Shown here: positions 18,636 through 27,765 of the stretch, piece after piece | Layout of the letters: each line of letters begins with the position of its first letter | Position numbering within the stretch: position 1 is the first letter of the stretch | From: Roseiarcus sp963779095 | Lineage (GTDB): Bacteria; Pseudomonadota; Alphaproteobacteria; Rhizobiales; Beijerinckiaceae | DNA length: 64,000 nt | NCBI GenBank assembly: GCA_963779095.1 | Contig: CAVZWU010000023.1 | Coordinates: 106,915 to 170,914 of the forward strand | Reading direction: 5' to 3' | Notes under the pieces: model-generated | Seen by the model: only the letters and a program-made list of their open reading frames with translations | What the model was told of the DNA's origin: nothing | Databases searched by the model: none | Program-made: the position numbers and the translations under genes

Positions 18636-20206
18636 TAACTCCCAAGCCGTCTGTTTTCAGGCTGCGATTGCGAGGAGGAGTTGGGAGGGGTTTGCAGTGA
18701 GGGCTTTGAGAATGTTGAGGCCGTGCTTTCGTGCGGTGGAGACGATGGACCTCATGCGGACGAAGACGTGAGCGCCTTCGAAGGTGCGGAAGCCGCCCGA
18801 GATTTTCATTTTGACCTTGGCCATGCGCAGGTCCTGTTCGGCCAGGTTATTGGTGAACGGGACGTCGAAGTCGACGAGGAAGCGCAGGGTCTCGTCCTTG
18901 AAGGTCTTGAAGCGGATGAGGAGATTATGGCCTGGGCGCTGCTTCTTTCGTTTTTTCGAGCCGGGCGAAGGATCGAAGGCCGGCAGGGCGCGATGGAAGG
19001 CGAGCCCTTCCCGAACGGCCTGCCAGTAGCGGTCGACGAAGCCTTGCACGCGTTCGGGTTCGAGCGCCCGGGCGCCGGCCTCTTTGGCTTGGCGCACGGC
19101 CTTTGCGGCGTCGAGGAGGACGTCGCGCATGGCTTGCGCCCACGGCTCCTTGTCGATCTCGATGAGCGCCTTGAGTTCGCGCAGGTGATGGGCGTTGCAG
19201 AAGGCGTGAGCGACGTCCGCGAGGGCGTTGTAGGGGCGGAAATGGTCATGCACGACGACGCCGCCCTTCAACCCTGCGGGAACATCGCCGCGCGCCGCTC
19301 CGACCCGGTAGAAGGTATGGCTCCGGCTCGACGTCGTATGCAGCCATTGCAGGGAGCCTGCGATGCGAAAGCCGGTTTCGTCGAGATGCCTGACCTTGGC
19401 CCCGCCGACGCGCGTCCCGATCGCCTGATAGACGCCCTCCAGAGCCTGAGCCTTCTTGCCCATCCACGCGATCACGCTCGCCGGGCAGACGAGCGGCGCG
19501 CCGAACAGGTCCTGAAGCGCCTGCGCCGTCCGGTCCTCGGGCACAAGCTGCTGCACGTTGAGATAGACCGCCGCCGCCTTGATGCGCTCGCCATATTGGG
19601 TCGGCGAGATCACGCCGTCGGGGAACGCAGCCCGCGTCACGCCGCGGCATCGGGCGCAGGCATAGATGGCGCCCTGGTGCTCCGTGACCTCGATCAGCCG
19701 CTCGGGCAGGTCGAACACCTGACGCGTCTCCACCCCGGTCTGCATCGAAGCCGCGAGCGCCGCCCGGCAGCGCCGGCACGCCGCAGCCTCGTGTCGGACG
19801 ACCCAGTCGGGCGTCGCCGTCCGCCGCAGCGTGTCGCCCTTGTGGCCCCGCTGTCCCCCGCTCGCCTTGCCCGAACGGCCGCGAAGGCTGCCGGGAAGGC
19901 GCGACTTCTTCCTCAGCCCGTCGCTCGAAGGCGGCTTGGAGCTCGTCGTGCTGTCCAGATCCAGCCGGCGCCGAAGCTCGGCGTTCTCGGCTCGAAGGCC
20001 CTCGTTCTCCCGCCGCAAATCGGCGACCTCCGAGCGAAGCGCGGAAATCTCGCTCCGGAGCGCTTCGATCAGCGCCTGAACTTCGGCAGGGAGAATCATC
20101 CCCACCTTGACTCACGGTTCGCCCCCGCCCGTCTCGAAAATCTCGCAAAACCTCAACGATCTCACACACCGTGTGACAATTCGGACTCACCCGGCTTGGG
20201 AGTTAC
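18635..20206 (-). mobile_element. IS66-family insertion sequence, copy 1
   Basis: 1572 bp, with terminal inverted repeats GTAACTCCCAAGCCG and CGGCTTGGGAGTTAC. The 8 bp TTTTTTTA lie on both sides, the usual 8-bp target duplication for IS66. It carries only the TnpC-type gene, as in the ISBst12-like subgroup, without tnpA and tnpB. Nine bases separate it from copy 2. Confidence 0.92.
18657..20105 (-). CDS. IS66 family transposase (TnpC type)
   Basis: 482 residues. An N-terminal leucine-zipper-like coiled coil (LIEALRSEISALRSEVADLR) is followed by the IS66 linker SKPPSSDGLRKK, a zinc-finger CxxC pair (ACRRCRAA and YACARCRG), and the DDE domain: HLDETGFR for the first aspartate, VVVHDHFRPY for the second, and the conserved FTNNLAEQDLRMAKVKMKIS near the catalytic glutamate. 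ATG at 20105. Intact, so probably active. Confidence 0.93.
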   Translation of the reverse strand: MGMILPAEVQALIEALRSEISALRSEVADLRRENEGLRAENAELRRRLDLDSTTSSKPPSSDGLRKKSRLPGSLRGRSGKASGGQRGHKGDTLRRTATPDWVVRHEAAACRRCRAALAASMQTGVETRQVFDLPERLIEVTEHQGAIYACARCRGVTRAAFPDGVISPTQYGERIKAAAVYLNVQQLVPEDRTAQALQDLFGAPLVCPASVIAWMGKKAQALEGVYQAIGTRVGGAKVRHLDETGFRIAGSLQWLHTTSSRSHTFYRVGAARGDVPAGLKGGVVVHDHFRPYNALADVAHAFCNAHHLRELKALIEIDKEPWAQAMRDVLLDAAKAVRQAKEAGARALEPERVQGFVDRYWQAVREGLAFHRALPAFDPSPGSKKRKKQRPGHNLLIRFKTFKDETLRFLVDFDVPFTNNLAEQDLRMAKVKMKISGGFRTFEGAHVFVRMRSIVSTARKHGLNILKALTANPSQLLLAIAA

Positions 20207-20215
20207 TTTTTTTAC

Positions 20216-21787
20216 GTAACTCCCAAGCCGTCTGTTTTCAGGCTGCGATTGCGAGGAGGAGTTGGGAGGGGTTTGCAGTGAGGGCTTTGAGAATGTTGAG
20301 GCCGTGCTTTCGTGCGGTGGAGACGATGGACCTCATGCGGACGAAGACGTGAGCGCCTTCGAAGGTGCGGAAGCCGCCCGAGATTTTCATTTTGACCTTG
20401 GCCATGCGCAGGTCCTGTTCGGCCAGGTTATTGGTGAACGGGACGTCGAAGTCGACGAGGAAGCGCAGGGTCTCGTCCTTGAAGGTCTTGAAGCGGATGA
20501 GGAGATTATGGCCTGGGCGCTGCTTCTTTCGTTTTTTCGAGCCGGGCGAAGGATCGAAGGCCGGCAGGGCGCGATGGAAGGCGAGCCCTTCCCGAACGGC
20601 CTGCCAGTAGCGGTCGACGAAGCCTTGCACGCGTTCGGGTTCGAGCGCCCGGGCGCCGGCCTCTTTGGCTTGGCGCACGGCCTTTGCGGCGTCGAGGAGG
20701 ACGTCGCGCATGGCTTGCGCCCACGGCTCCTTGTCGATCTCGATGAGCGCCTTGAGTTCGCGCAGGTGATGGGCGTTGCAGAAGGCGTGAGCGACGTCCG
20801 CGAGGGCGTTGTAGGGGCGGAAATGGTCATGCACGACGACGCCGCCCTTCAACCCTGCGGGAACATCGCCGCGCGCCGCTCCGACCCGGTAGAAGGTATG
20901 GCTCCGGCTCGACGTCGTATGCAGCCATTGCAGGGAGCCTGCGATGCGAAAGCCGGTTTCGTCGAGATGCCTGACCTTGGCCCCGCCGACGCGCGTCCCG
21001 ATCGCCTGATAGACGCCCTCCAGAGCCTGAGCCTTCTTGCCCATCCACGCGATCACGCTCGCCGGGCAGACGAGCGGCGCGCCGAACAGGTCCTGAAGCG
21101 CCTGCGCCGTCCGGTCCTCGGGCACAAGCTGCTGCACGTTGAGATAGACCGCCGCCGCCTTGATGCGCTCGCCATATTGGGTCGGCGAGATCACGCCGTC
21201 GGGGAACGCAGCCCGCGTCACGCCGCGGCATCGGGCGCAGGCATAGATGGCGCCCTGGTGCTCCGTGACCTCGATCAGCCGCTCGGGCAGGTCGAACACC
21301 TGACGCGTCTCCACCCCGGTCTGCATCGAAGCCGCGAGCGCCGCCCGGCAGCGCCGGCACGCCGCAGCCTCGTGTCGGACGACCCAGTCGGGCGTCGCCG
21401 TCCGCCGCAGCGTGTCGCCCTTGTGGCCCCGCTGTCCCCCGCTCGCCTTGCCCGAACGGCCGCGAAGGCTGCCGGGAAGGCGCGACTTCTTCCTCAGCCC
21501 GTCGCTCGAAGGCGGCTTGGAGCTCGTCGTGCTGTCCAGATCCAGCCGGCGCCGAAGCTCGGCGTTCTCGGCTCGAAGGCCCTCGTTCTCCCGCCGCAAA
21601 TCGGCGACCTCCGAGCGAAGCGCGGAAATCTCGCTCCGGAGCGCTTCGATCAGCGCCTGAACTTCGGCAGGGAGAATCATCCCCACCTTAACTCACGGTT
21701 CGCCCCCGCCCGTCTCGAAAATCTCGCAAAACCTCAACGATCTCACACACCGTGTGACAATTCGAACTCACCCGGCTTGGGAGTTAC
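20216..21787 (-). mobile_element. IS66-family insertion sequence, copy 2
   Basis: 1572 bp, same orientation as copy 1, offset by exactly 1581 bp. I found two base differences, both in the non-coding right end (TTGACTC against TTAACTC, and TCGGACT against TCGAACT). The left edge is preceded by TTTTTTAC and the right edge is followed by TAAAAAAA, so no direct 8-bp duplication flanks this copy. Confidence 0.92.
20238..21686 (-). CDS. IS66 family transposase (TnpC type), second copy
   Basis: Protein identical over all 482 residues to the transposase at 18657-20105, with the same coiled coil, zinc-ligand cysteines and DDE residues. Identity of the proteins plus two silent end differences suggests a recent duplication or a second insertion from a close relative. 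Confidence 0.93.
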   Translation of the reverse strand: MGMILPAEVQALIEALRSEISALRSEVADLRRENEGLRAENAELRRRLDLDSTTSSKPPSSDGLRKKSRLPGSLRGRSGKASGGQRGHKGDTLRRTATPDWVVRHEAAACRRCRAALAASMQTGVETRQVFDLPERLIEVTEHQGAIYACARCRGVTRAAFPDGVISPTQYGERIKAAAVYLNVQQLVPEDRTAQALQDLFGAPLVCPASVIAWMGKKAQALEGVYQAIGTRVGGAKVRHLDETGFRIAGSLQWLHTTSSRSHTFYRVGAARGDVPAGLKGGVVVHDHFRPYNALADVAHAFCNAHHLRELKALIEIDKEPWAQAMRDVLLDAAKAVRQAKEAGARALEPERVQGFVDRYWQAVREGLAFHRALPAFDPSPGSKKRKKQRPGHNLLIRFKTFKDETLRFLVDFDVPFTNNLAEQDLRMAKVKMKISGGFRTFEGAHVFVRMRSIVSTARKHGLNILKALTANPSQLLLAIAA

Positions 21788-22037
21788 TAAAAAAATTCGG
21801 GCCTCGTCTCAGGTTGTGCGCGAAATGTCTCAGGCGCTCCTTTGCAGTCCGTCTCAGGCGGCCTTTCCATGTCGGTCGCCCCTCCACGCATCCGATTTTC
21901 CGCTCAATAGGAAAGTGTAGCGTTAGTTTCGGTATTGGACAAGCATTTTTCACGGCGAGCGCCCGCGGCCTGAAGCCCTCCTGGCAAGGGAGAAGGGATG
22001 GATCAGTCGGGAAGGGTCGCGTCGCGAGCGGCGGGAG

Positions 22038-22877
22038 TCATCCGGCCTCCCCGAAGGTTCGGCTTCTCGCCGGACCCGGCGCGCTGGCATGCGCGCCAGC
22101 CAGTTTGGAGTCCAGATCATGCGCGGCGATTTCGAGCAACGCGACGGTCGCCGCGCGAGCGCCATCGGCGTCGCGCATCCGGACGCACTCGAACACCGCC
22201 CGATGCGCCGAGAGCGAGCGAGACTGGGCGGAGGCCAGCCGCCGGTTGGTGATGGCGAAGGTCGCCCGCAGCGCAGCCTCGATCGTCCCGGTCAAGCCCT
22301 TGAGGACGACGTTGTGACTGGCTGCGACGACACTGACGTGGAATTTGAGATCCGCCTCGCAGCACGCTTCCAGGTTGGTTCGAAGATTGCGCTCCATTCC
22401 CAGGTAGGCCTGCTCGATATGCGCGAGATCCGCGGCGGTCGCGCGTTTGGCGGCCAGCGCCGCGGCCGCAGGCTCGATGATCCGGCGCGCTTCGATCAGG
22501 CTCGTGATCAAGGTTTCGTCGCGCCCCACGTCGGGATGCCAGGAGAGCACTTGAGGATCGAGCAGATTCCAGTCGTCCTGGTCGCGGACCCGAACGCCAA
22601 CGCGCCGCCTCGCTTGCAAGAGCCCCTTGGCCGATAGCACCTTGACGGCTTCGCGAATGGAGGTGCGGCTGACCCCGAGCTCAACCGCGAGATCGTCCTC
22701 CCGAGGCAACAAGTCGTTGGGAGCGTACGTTCCACCGAGGATCCATCGTCCGATCGCTTCGACGACGGACCCGTGGATTTTGCCCTCGTGAGACCTCGCC
22801 GCGTCGCCCATGGTGCTGAACTTCGCCGCGAGCATTCTCCCTTTGGAGGCGCGATTGGTTCTTACCGCCGCCGCCAT
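22038..22877 (-). CDS. FadR-subfamily GntR transcriptional regulator
   Basis: 279 residues. An N-terminal winged HTH (LLPREDDLAVELGVSRTSIR, then EAVKVLSAKGLLQARRRVG) is followed by an FCD effector domain with metal-ligand type residues (EARRIIEPAAAALAA, DLKFHVSVVAASHN, SLSAHRAVFECV). FadR-type proteins repress sugar-acid or fatty-acid operons and are released by the pathway substrate. It starts 4 bp after the stop of the dehydratase gene, as the last gene of the leftward sugar operon, so autoregulation of that operon is likely. Start chosen at ATG 22877; internal ATGs (residues 15 and 23) are also possible. Confidence 0.87.
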   Translation of the reverse strand: MAAAVRTNRASKGRMLAAKFSTMGDAARSHEGKIHGSVVEAIGRWILGGTYAPNDLLPREDDLAVELGVSRTSIREAVKVLSAKGLLQARRRVGVRVRDQDDWNLLDPQVLSWHPDVGRDETLITSLIEARRIIEPAAAALAAKRATAADLAHIEQAYLGMERNLRTNLEACCEADLKFHVSVVAASHNVVLKGLTGTIEAALRATFAITNRRLASAQSRSLSAHRAVFECVRMRDADGARAATVALLEIAAHDLDSKLAGAHASAPGPARSRTFGEAG

Positions 22878-22881
22878 ACCG

Positions 22882-24055
22882 CTACCAGTCCGCGATCGTG
22901 CCGTCGTCGAGGACAGCGTTGAGCGTATGCGGCGTTTCCGGCGCGAAGGGATGGCGCGCGCATTCCTTCATGTCCACTTCGATCCCGAGTCCCGGCTTGG
23001 TCGGAACCTGCCAAAAGCCGTCGACCATCTCGATCGGCCCCTGCACGACATCGAAATACCAGGGAACGGCGCCGACCATTTCCTCCTGGATCACATGGTT
23101 CGACGTCGATACGGCGAAGTGCAGCGCGGCGACGCCGGCGATCGGCCCGATCGGATTGTGCGGAGCGACGCCGATGCCCGCGGCCTCGGCCATCGCGGCG
23201 ATTTTCTTGGTCTCCCACAAGCCCCCGCAATGGCAGATATCGGGCTGCGCGATGCTGACGGCGCGGGAGCGAAACAATTCATCGAATTCGGCGAGATCGA
23301 CGAGACGCTCGCCGGTGGCGATCGGAACGTTCGTTTTCGAGGCGACTTCGCGTAAGCCCAGAGAATCGCCAGGTGGCAGCACCTCCTCGACGAACATCGG
23401 CCGCGCCGGCTCGATCGCGTCGATATAGGCGAGCGCGGCGCTGGCGGAAGCGGGCCGTCCGTGGAAGTCGACCATGATCTCGATGTCCGGCCCGACCGCG
23501 TCGCGCAACGCGGCCATCATGCGCGCGGCGCGGTCTACCTGCGGCAGGAGGGCGCTATAGTGAGTGTAGGGAATGATGACGACCTTCATCGCGCGATAGC
23601 CGCGCGCGAGAACGTCATGCGCGCGTTCTGCGAGCTGGTTCGCCGAACTCGGTCTCATAGACCGCGCGCATGTCGCCGAGGCCGAGATGGGTATAGACGC
23701 GCACGCGGTCGCGCACGCGGCCGCCGAGCAGCCTCCACACCGGAACCGAAAGCGACTTGCCCAAGATATCCCAGAGCGCGATCTCGATTCCGGAGATGGC
23801 GCTCATGCCGATGACGCCGAGGCGCCAGAAGCTGTGCTTCTTCATGATCTTGACGAGCTTCTCGATGTCGCGCGGGTCGCGTCCGATCACGAGGGGCGCA
23901 AGATCCTCGATCGCGCCTGCGACCGCGCGCGTTTTCCACTCGAGCGTCGCTTCGCCCCATCCGAACAAGCCGTCCTGATCGGTCTCGACGCGGACGAAAA
24001 TCCAGTTGCGCATCTCCGCATGCACGATGACCGAGCGAATGCTGGTGATCTTCAA
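22882..24055 (-). CDS. Galactonate-dehydratase-like enolase-superfamily enzyme, one +1 frameshift
   Basis: Enolase-superfamily (mandelate racemase/MLE) dehydratase. Acid-sugar dehydratases of this type convert an aldonate such as D-galactonate to the 2-keto-3-deoxy acid. Signature parts: the capping domain (GWGEATLEWKTRAV), IEIALWDILGKSLSVPVWRLLGG, GYRAMKVV with the catalytic-lysine region, IMVDFHGR with a metal-ligand aspartate, MFVEEVLPP, and IATGERLVD. The frame changes at 23646 (CGAACTC on the plus strand); removing one base gives 390 residues. The start is TTG at 24055-24053 behind GGGGAG. Neighbours are a sugar ABC transporter and an SDR, supporting an aldonate role; DgoD is the best guess. 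Confidence 0.82.
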
Positions 24056-24120
24056 CCCGAAACTCCCCCCGCAGCGAGACGGCGCCGCAGGCGCTCGCCT
24101 GTCCCCCTCGCCGCCACGCC

Positions 24121-25134
24121 TTACCCGTATCGTCGCGCCTGCTGCTCGGCGATGATCACCGCCGCGATCAACAGCACGCCTTTCGCCACCATCTGAAAGA
24201 ATGTGGGCACGCTGGTCAGGATCAGGCCATTGTCCAGGACGCCGATGATGAGGACGCCGAGCAGCCCGCCGATGATCGTCCCCTTGCCGCCGGTCAGCGC
24301 GCATCCCCCGAGCACCGCCGCGGTGATGGCTTCCAGCTCGAGGCCCTCCGACCCCGAAATCGGCTGTCCCGATCCGGTCCGGGCGGCGAGCAGCATTCCC
24401 GCCAGGCCGGCTGTCGCGCCGCTCAATGTGTAGATGCCGATCTGATAGGCGCGCACGTTGAGGCCCGCGAGACGCGCGACGACCGGATTGCCGCCGATGG
24501 CGTAGATGTTGCGGCCGGTGATGGTGTAGCGCATCAGCACGAAGAAGATCGCGACCACGAGGACAAGCACCAGAATCGTGACCGGCACGCCGAGGATCTT
24601 GCCGTCGCCGATGAAACGGAAAGCGGGATCGAAAATGCTGATCGACTGACCGTTCGAGATGATGAACGCGACGCCGCGGAACACCGCCATCGTGCCGAGC
24701 GTGGCGATGACGGCGTTGATGCGTCCGACCGTGATGATCAGTCCGTTGACCGCGCCGGCGATCGCTCCGACCGCCACGCCGAACAGGATGCTGAGGGCAG
24801 GGGAGCCGGTCCATCCGACCGCAAGCGCGATGCAGACCGTCGACAAGCCGACCACGGCGCCGACCGAAATATCGAGTCCGCCCGAGATGATCACGATCGT
24901 CTGCGCGGTCGCCAGGATTCCGAGGATGGCGATCGCCTGACCGATATTGAGGATGTTGCGCAAGAGGAAGAAGACGTCGGGGCGCAAAAAGCCGAAGATC
25001 GCGATCAGCGCGGCGAGAGCGATGAGAAGACTGAAATTATGCGTGCCGACGCGCTCGATCACGCCGCCAAGACCTGAGCGGCGCACGGGACGGTCCGCCG
25101 CGGCGGACGCTCTCTCGATTTTCAACTCGGTCAT
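24121..25134 (-). CDS. Sugar ABC transporter permease (AraH/RbsC family)
   Basis: 337 residues with eight to ten hydrophobic helices: LLIALAALIAIFGFL, then IAILGILATAQTIVIISGGL, the family stretch DISVGAVVGLSTV, and later GGNPVVARLAGLNV and SGSEGLELEAITAAVLGG, ending GVLLIAAVIIAEQQARR. These are marks of the monosaccharide CUT2-type permeases. Its ATG (25134-25132) overlaps the stop of the ATPase gene in an ATGA arrangement, so translation is coupled. It forms the inner-membrane channel for the AraF-like binding protein encoded upstream in the same operon. Confidence 0.92.
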   Translation of the reverse strand: MTELKIERASAAADRPVRRSGLGGVIERVGTHNFSLLIALAALIAIFGFLRPDVFFLLRNILNIGQAIAILGILATAQTIVIISGGLDISVGAVVGLSTVCIALAVGWTGSPALSILFGVAVGAIAGAVNGLIITVGRINAVIATLGTMAVFRGVAFIISNGQSISIFDPAFRFIGDGKILGVPVTILVLVLVVAIFFVLMRYTITGRNIYAIGGNPVVARLAGLNVRAYQIGIYTLSGATAGLAGMLLAARTGSGQPISGSEGLELEAITAAVLGGCALTGGKGTIIGGLLGVLIIGVLDNGLILTSVPTFFQMVAKGVLLIAAVIIAEQQARRYG

Positions 25135-26738
25135 TGCGCCGTCGCCGCGGTGCTTTGAGTCAGATTGTCCGCCATCGCGAGGCTCAGGATGCGCTCCTCG
25201 CTCGCCTCTTCGCGCGGCATCTCCGCGACAACGCGGCCGCCCGCCATCACCAGGATCCGGTCGGCAAGTCCGAGCAGCTCTGGCATTTCCGAGGAGATCA
25301 CCAGTAGCGCGATTCCTTCCGCCGCGAGTTCGGCGATGAGGCGATAAATTTCCGCCTTGGCGCCGACGTCGACGCCGCGCGTCGGCTCGTCGAGGATCAG
25401 CACCTTGGGACGGCGCGCCAGCCAACGTCCGAGCACGACCTTCTGCTGATTGCCGCCGGACAGATTGGCCACCGACGCGTCGAGGCTCGGCGTCCTGATG
25501 CGAAGCCGGTCGACCAGGGCGCCTGCGATGCGCCGTTCGTCGCCTTCGTTGACGAAGTTCAGCCGACTGATGAGGTCGGGAATCGCGAGCGAGATATTGT
25601 CCTTGACGCTGCGCAGCAGGAGCAGCGCCTGAGACTTACGATCCTCGGGCGCAAAGCCCACTCCGGCGGCGATGGCGTCCGCCGGGCTCCGCAGCCGCAC
25701 CGGCCGGCCGGCCACCGCGACAGAGCCGGCAAGCATGCGATCGTAGCCGAATATCGCCTCGGCCAATTCCGAGCGGCCCGCGCCGATGAGCCCCGCGAGG
25801 CCGACGACTTCGCCTGAGCGGACCTCGAAACTGACATCGTGGACGCGCGCTGTGGTCAGGCCCTGCACCGAAAGAGCGATCTCGCCGAAGCGGCGCGCGC
25901 TGCGTTCGTAGAGGTCCGATATCGGTCGCCCGACCATCGCCTGAACGATTTCAGCCTCGGGAAACTCGGCGGTCGGCCGTTCGTCGACGAGGCGGCCGTC
26001 GCGCAAGACCGCGATGCGGTCCGCCAGGTCGCGAACCTCGCGCATCCGGTGGGAGATGTAGATGATCGCGACGCCATCGTCTCTCAAGCGCCGCACCACG
26101 CGGAACAGGCGCTGCGCCTCGTCCTCCGTCAGCGACGAGGTGGGTTCGTCGAGCGCCAGCACTTTCAAGCCGCGGCGAAGCGCGCGCATGATCTCCATGA
26201 GCTGTCGCTGAGCCGGGCTGAGGTCGCCGGCGCGCGTCCAAGGGCTGAGGTCGGCCTCGAGGCCGAATTCGGCGAGCAGGCTCCGAGTGCGACGCGCAAG
26301 GTCGGCGCGATCGAGGAAGAGGCCATGGATGCGGCGAAAATCGCCCAGGAACAGATTCTCCGCGATCGTGAGATCGGGAATGATGTCAGGCTCCTGATGG
26401 ATGACCCGGATTCCAAGCGCGTGGGCGTCGGCGGGCGAGCGAAGCGTCTGCTGAACGCCGCGCGCCGCGAGCGTGCCCTGGTCGGGGCGATAGACGCCTT
26501 CAAAGATGCGAACGAGCGTCGATTTGCCGGCGCCGTTCTCGCCCACCAGAGCGAGAACCTGGCCCGCAGGCGCCGCCAGCGTCACGCCGTCGAGCGCGCG
26601 GACCACGCCGAAACGCTTCGACACGCCGAGCGCGGCCAGAGCGGGCGCCGCTCGCTCAGCGGCGCCGCTCTCGCTTCCCTCGCCGGTATCGCGGCGCGGC
26701 GCCTCGCCACGCCGCTCCGTCGAGCTTATTTGTGACAC
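25131..26738 (-). CDS. Sugar ABC transporter ATP-binding protein (AraG/RbsA family, double ATPase)
   Basis: 535 residues, two fused nucleotide-binding domains. The first has the Walker A LVGENGAGKSTL, a signature-like DLSPAQRQLMEI and Walker B LKVLALDEPTSSL. The second has GLIGAGRSELAEAIFG in place of a perfect Walker A, a standard signature ANLSGGNQQKVVLGRW, and Walker B VLILDEPTRGVD. This asymmetry is normal in CUT2 transporters. Start GTG at 26738, overlapping the binding-protein stop by 13 bp; the first 35 residues are low-complexity and the true start may be later. Drives uptake of a monosaccharide, probably arabinose or galactose. Confidence 0.92.
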   Translation of the reverse strand: MSQISSTERRGEAPRRDTGEGSESGAAERAAPALAALGVSKRFGVVRALDGVTLAAPAGQVLALVGENGAGKSTLVRIFEGVYRPDQGTLAARGVQQTLRSPADAHALGIRVIHQEPDIIPDLTIAENLFLGDFRRIHGLFLDRADLARRTRSLLAEFGLEADLSPWTRAGDLSPAQRQLMEIMRALRRGLKVLALDEPTSSLTEDEAQRLFRVVRRLRDDGVAIIYISHRMREVRDLADRIAVLRDGRLVDERPTAEFPEAEIVQAMVGRPISDLYERSARRFGEIALSVQGLTTARVHDVSFEVRSGEVVGLAGLIGAGRSELAEAIFGYDRMLAGSVAVAGRPVRLRSPADAIAAGVGFAPEDRKSQALLLLRSVKDNISLAIPDLISRLNFVNEGDERRIAGALVDRLRIRTPSLDASVANLSGGNQQKVVLGRWLARRPKVLILDEPTRGVDVGAKAEIYRLIAELAAEGIALLVISSEMPELLGLADRILVMAGGRVVAEMPREEASEERILSLAMADNLTQSTAATAQ

Positions 26739-27718
26739 AGCTTGTCCTTGTAGGACGGGAAGGTGTCGGCCGTGATCAGGTCGGCGTTGACATAGGTCGT
26801 CGTCGGCAGCGCCGTATCGTTCTTGACCGAAGCGTAGAGCAGCTGAATCGCCTGCGCGCCCTCCTTGGCCGAGTCGATGTACATCGTCCCGCGGAACCCG
26901 GTCGGCTTGCCCGAACCGAATGCGTCGCAGGCGCGGCTGCCGTCGATGCCGATGCCGATCACGTCGCTCGCCGGAAGCCCCTGGTTCTCGGTCGCGCGCA
27001 CCCCGCCCAGCACGCCGTCGTCATTGCACGAGTAGAAGATCCAGTGCTTGGCCTCGGGATGGGCGGTTAGCGTGGTCGTCACCGCCGTGACCGCGCTTTC
27101 CATGTGATTGTCGTAAGGAATGCGCACGATATTGGCCTTGTCGAACGACGGCACGGCCTCGAGGAACGCCGCCTCGGCGCCGCGGTTGCGGCGCATGCAA
27201 GTGTCGGCCTTCTGATCCTCGATGCTGCCGATGCGGACGTCCGTGAACTTGTCCCAGCCCTGGGCCTTGTAGAGCTTGGCCAGTTCGGACCCTACCTGGC
27301 GGCCGATGGTCTCGGCGTTCATCCCCACATAGGGCACCATCTTCTTGTCGCTGGTGTAGATGTCGTCGTCGACGGCGATCAGCCGGATGCCGGCTTTCTG
27401 CGCCTTCTCCGCGACAACGGGCCCCAACGCCTTGTCCGGCACGACGATGGCGATCGCTTTGACGCCGTCGCCAACCATCGTGTCGAAGGTGGTGAGCGCC
27501 AGGTTGGCGTCGAACTGGACGTCCTGAGTCATGAGGTTCACGCCAAGCTTGCCGGCTTCGGCCTTGGCGCCGGCGACTTCAGCGACGAACCACGGATGCT
27601 CGCCCATCTTGTTGATGTAGCCCATCTTGACGCCATCAGCTCTCGACGCCGCCGAAGCGGCGATCGCGCCTGCGAGCGCCAGCGCCACGGCGACGCCGAC
27701 GGATGATTTCTGCCTCAT
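26726..27718 (-). CDS. Periplasmic sugar-binding protein, AraF-like
   Basis: 330 residues with a signal peptide (MRQKSSVGVAVALALAGAIA, then cleavage near ASAASRADG). The mature protein is a type I periplasmic binding fold. The stretch KHWIFYSCNDDGVLGGVRAT, then GLPASDVIGIGIDG, closely follows E. coli AraF (KHWLIVGMNDSTVLGGVRAT), so L-arabinose or D-galactose is the likely ligand. First transporter gene of the operon, with an ATP-binding protein and permease downstream. ATG at 27718 with AGGGAGGAAAA upstream. Confidence 0.9.
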   Translation of the reverse strand: MRQKSSVGVAVALALAGAIAASAASRADGVKMGYINKMGEHPWFVAEVAGAKAEAGKLGVNLMTQDVQFDANLALTTFDTMVGDGVKAIAIVVPDKALGPVVAEKAQKAGIRLIAVDDDIYTSDKKMVPYVGMNAETIGRQVGSELAKLYKAQGWDKFTDVRIGSIEDQKADTCMRRNRGAEAAFLEAVPSFDKANIVRIPYDNHMESAVTAVTTTLTAHPEAKHWIFYSCNDDGVLGGVRATENQGLPASDVIGIGIDGSRACDAFGSGKPTGFRGTMYIDSAKEGAQAIQLLYASVKNDTALPTTTYVNADLITADTFPSYKDKLCHK

Positions 27719-27765
27719 CTTTTCCTCCCTGTTTGAACGACCTTTTCCGGCCGCACGGGTTCATG

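Noticed and set aside
18681..20219. 512-residue plus-strand open frame across IS66 copy 1, and its 552-residue counterpart at 20262-21920
   Set aside because: They lie antisense to the intact transposase genes; high GC with few stops produces such frames. No known domains and no ribosome site.
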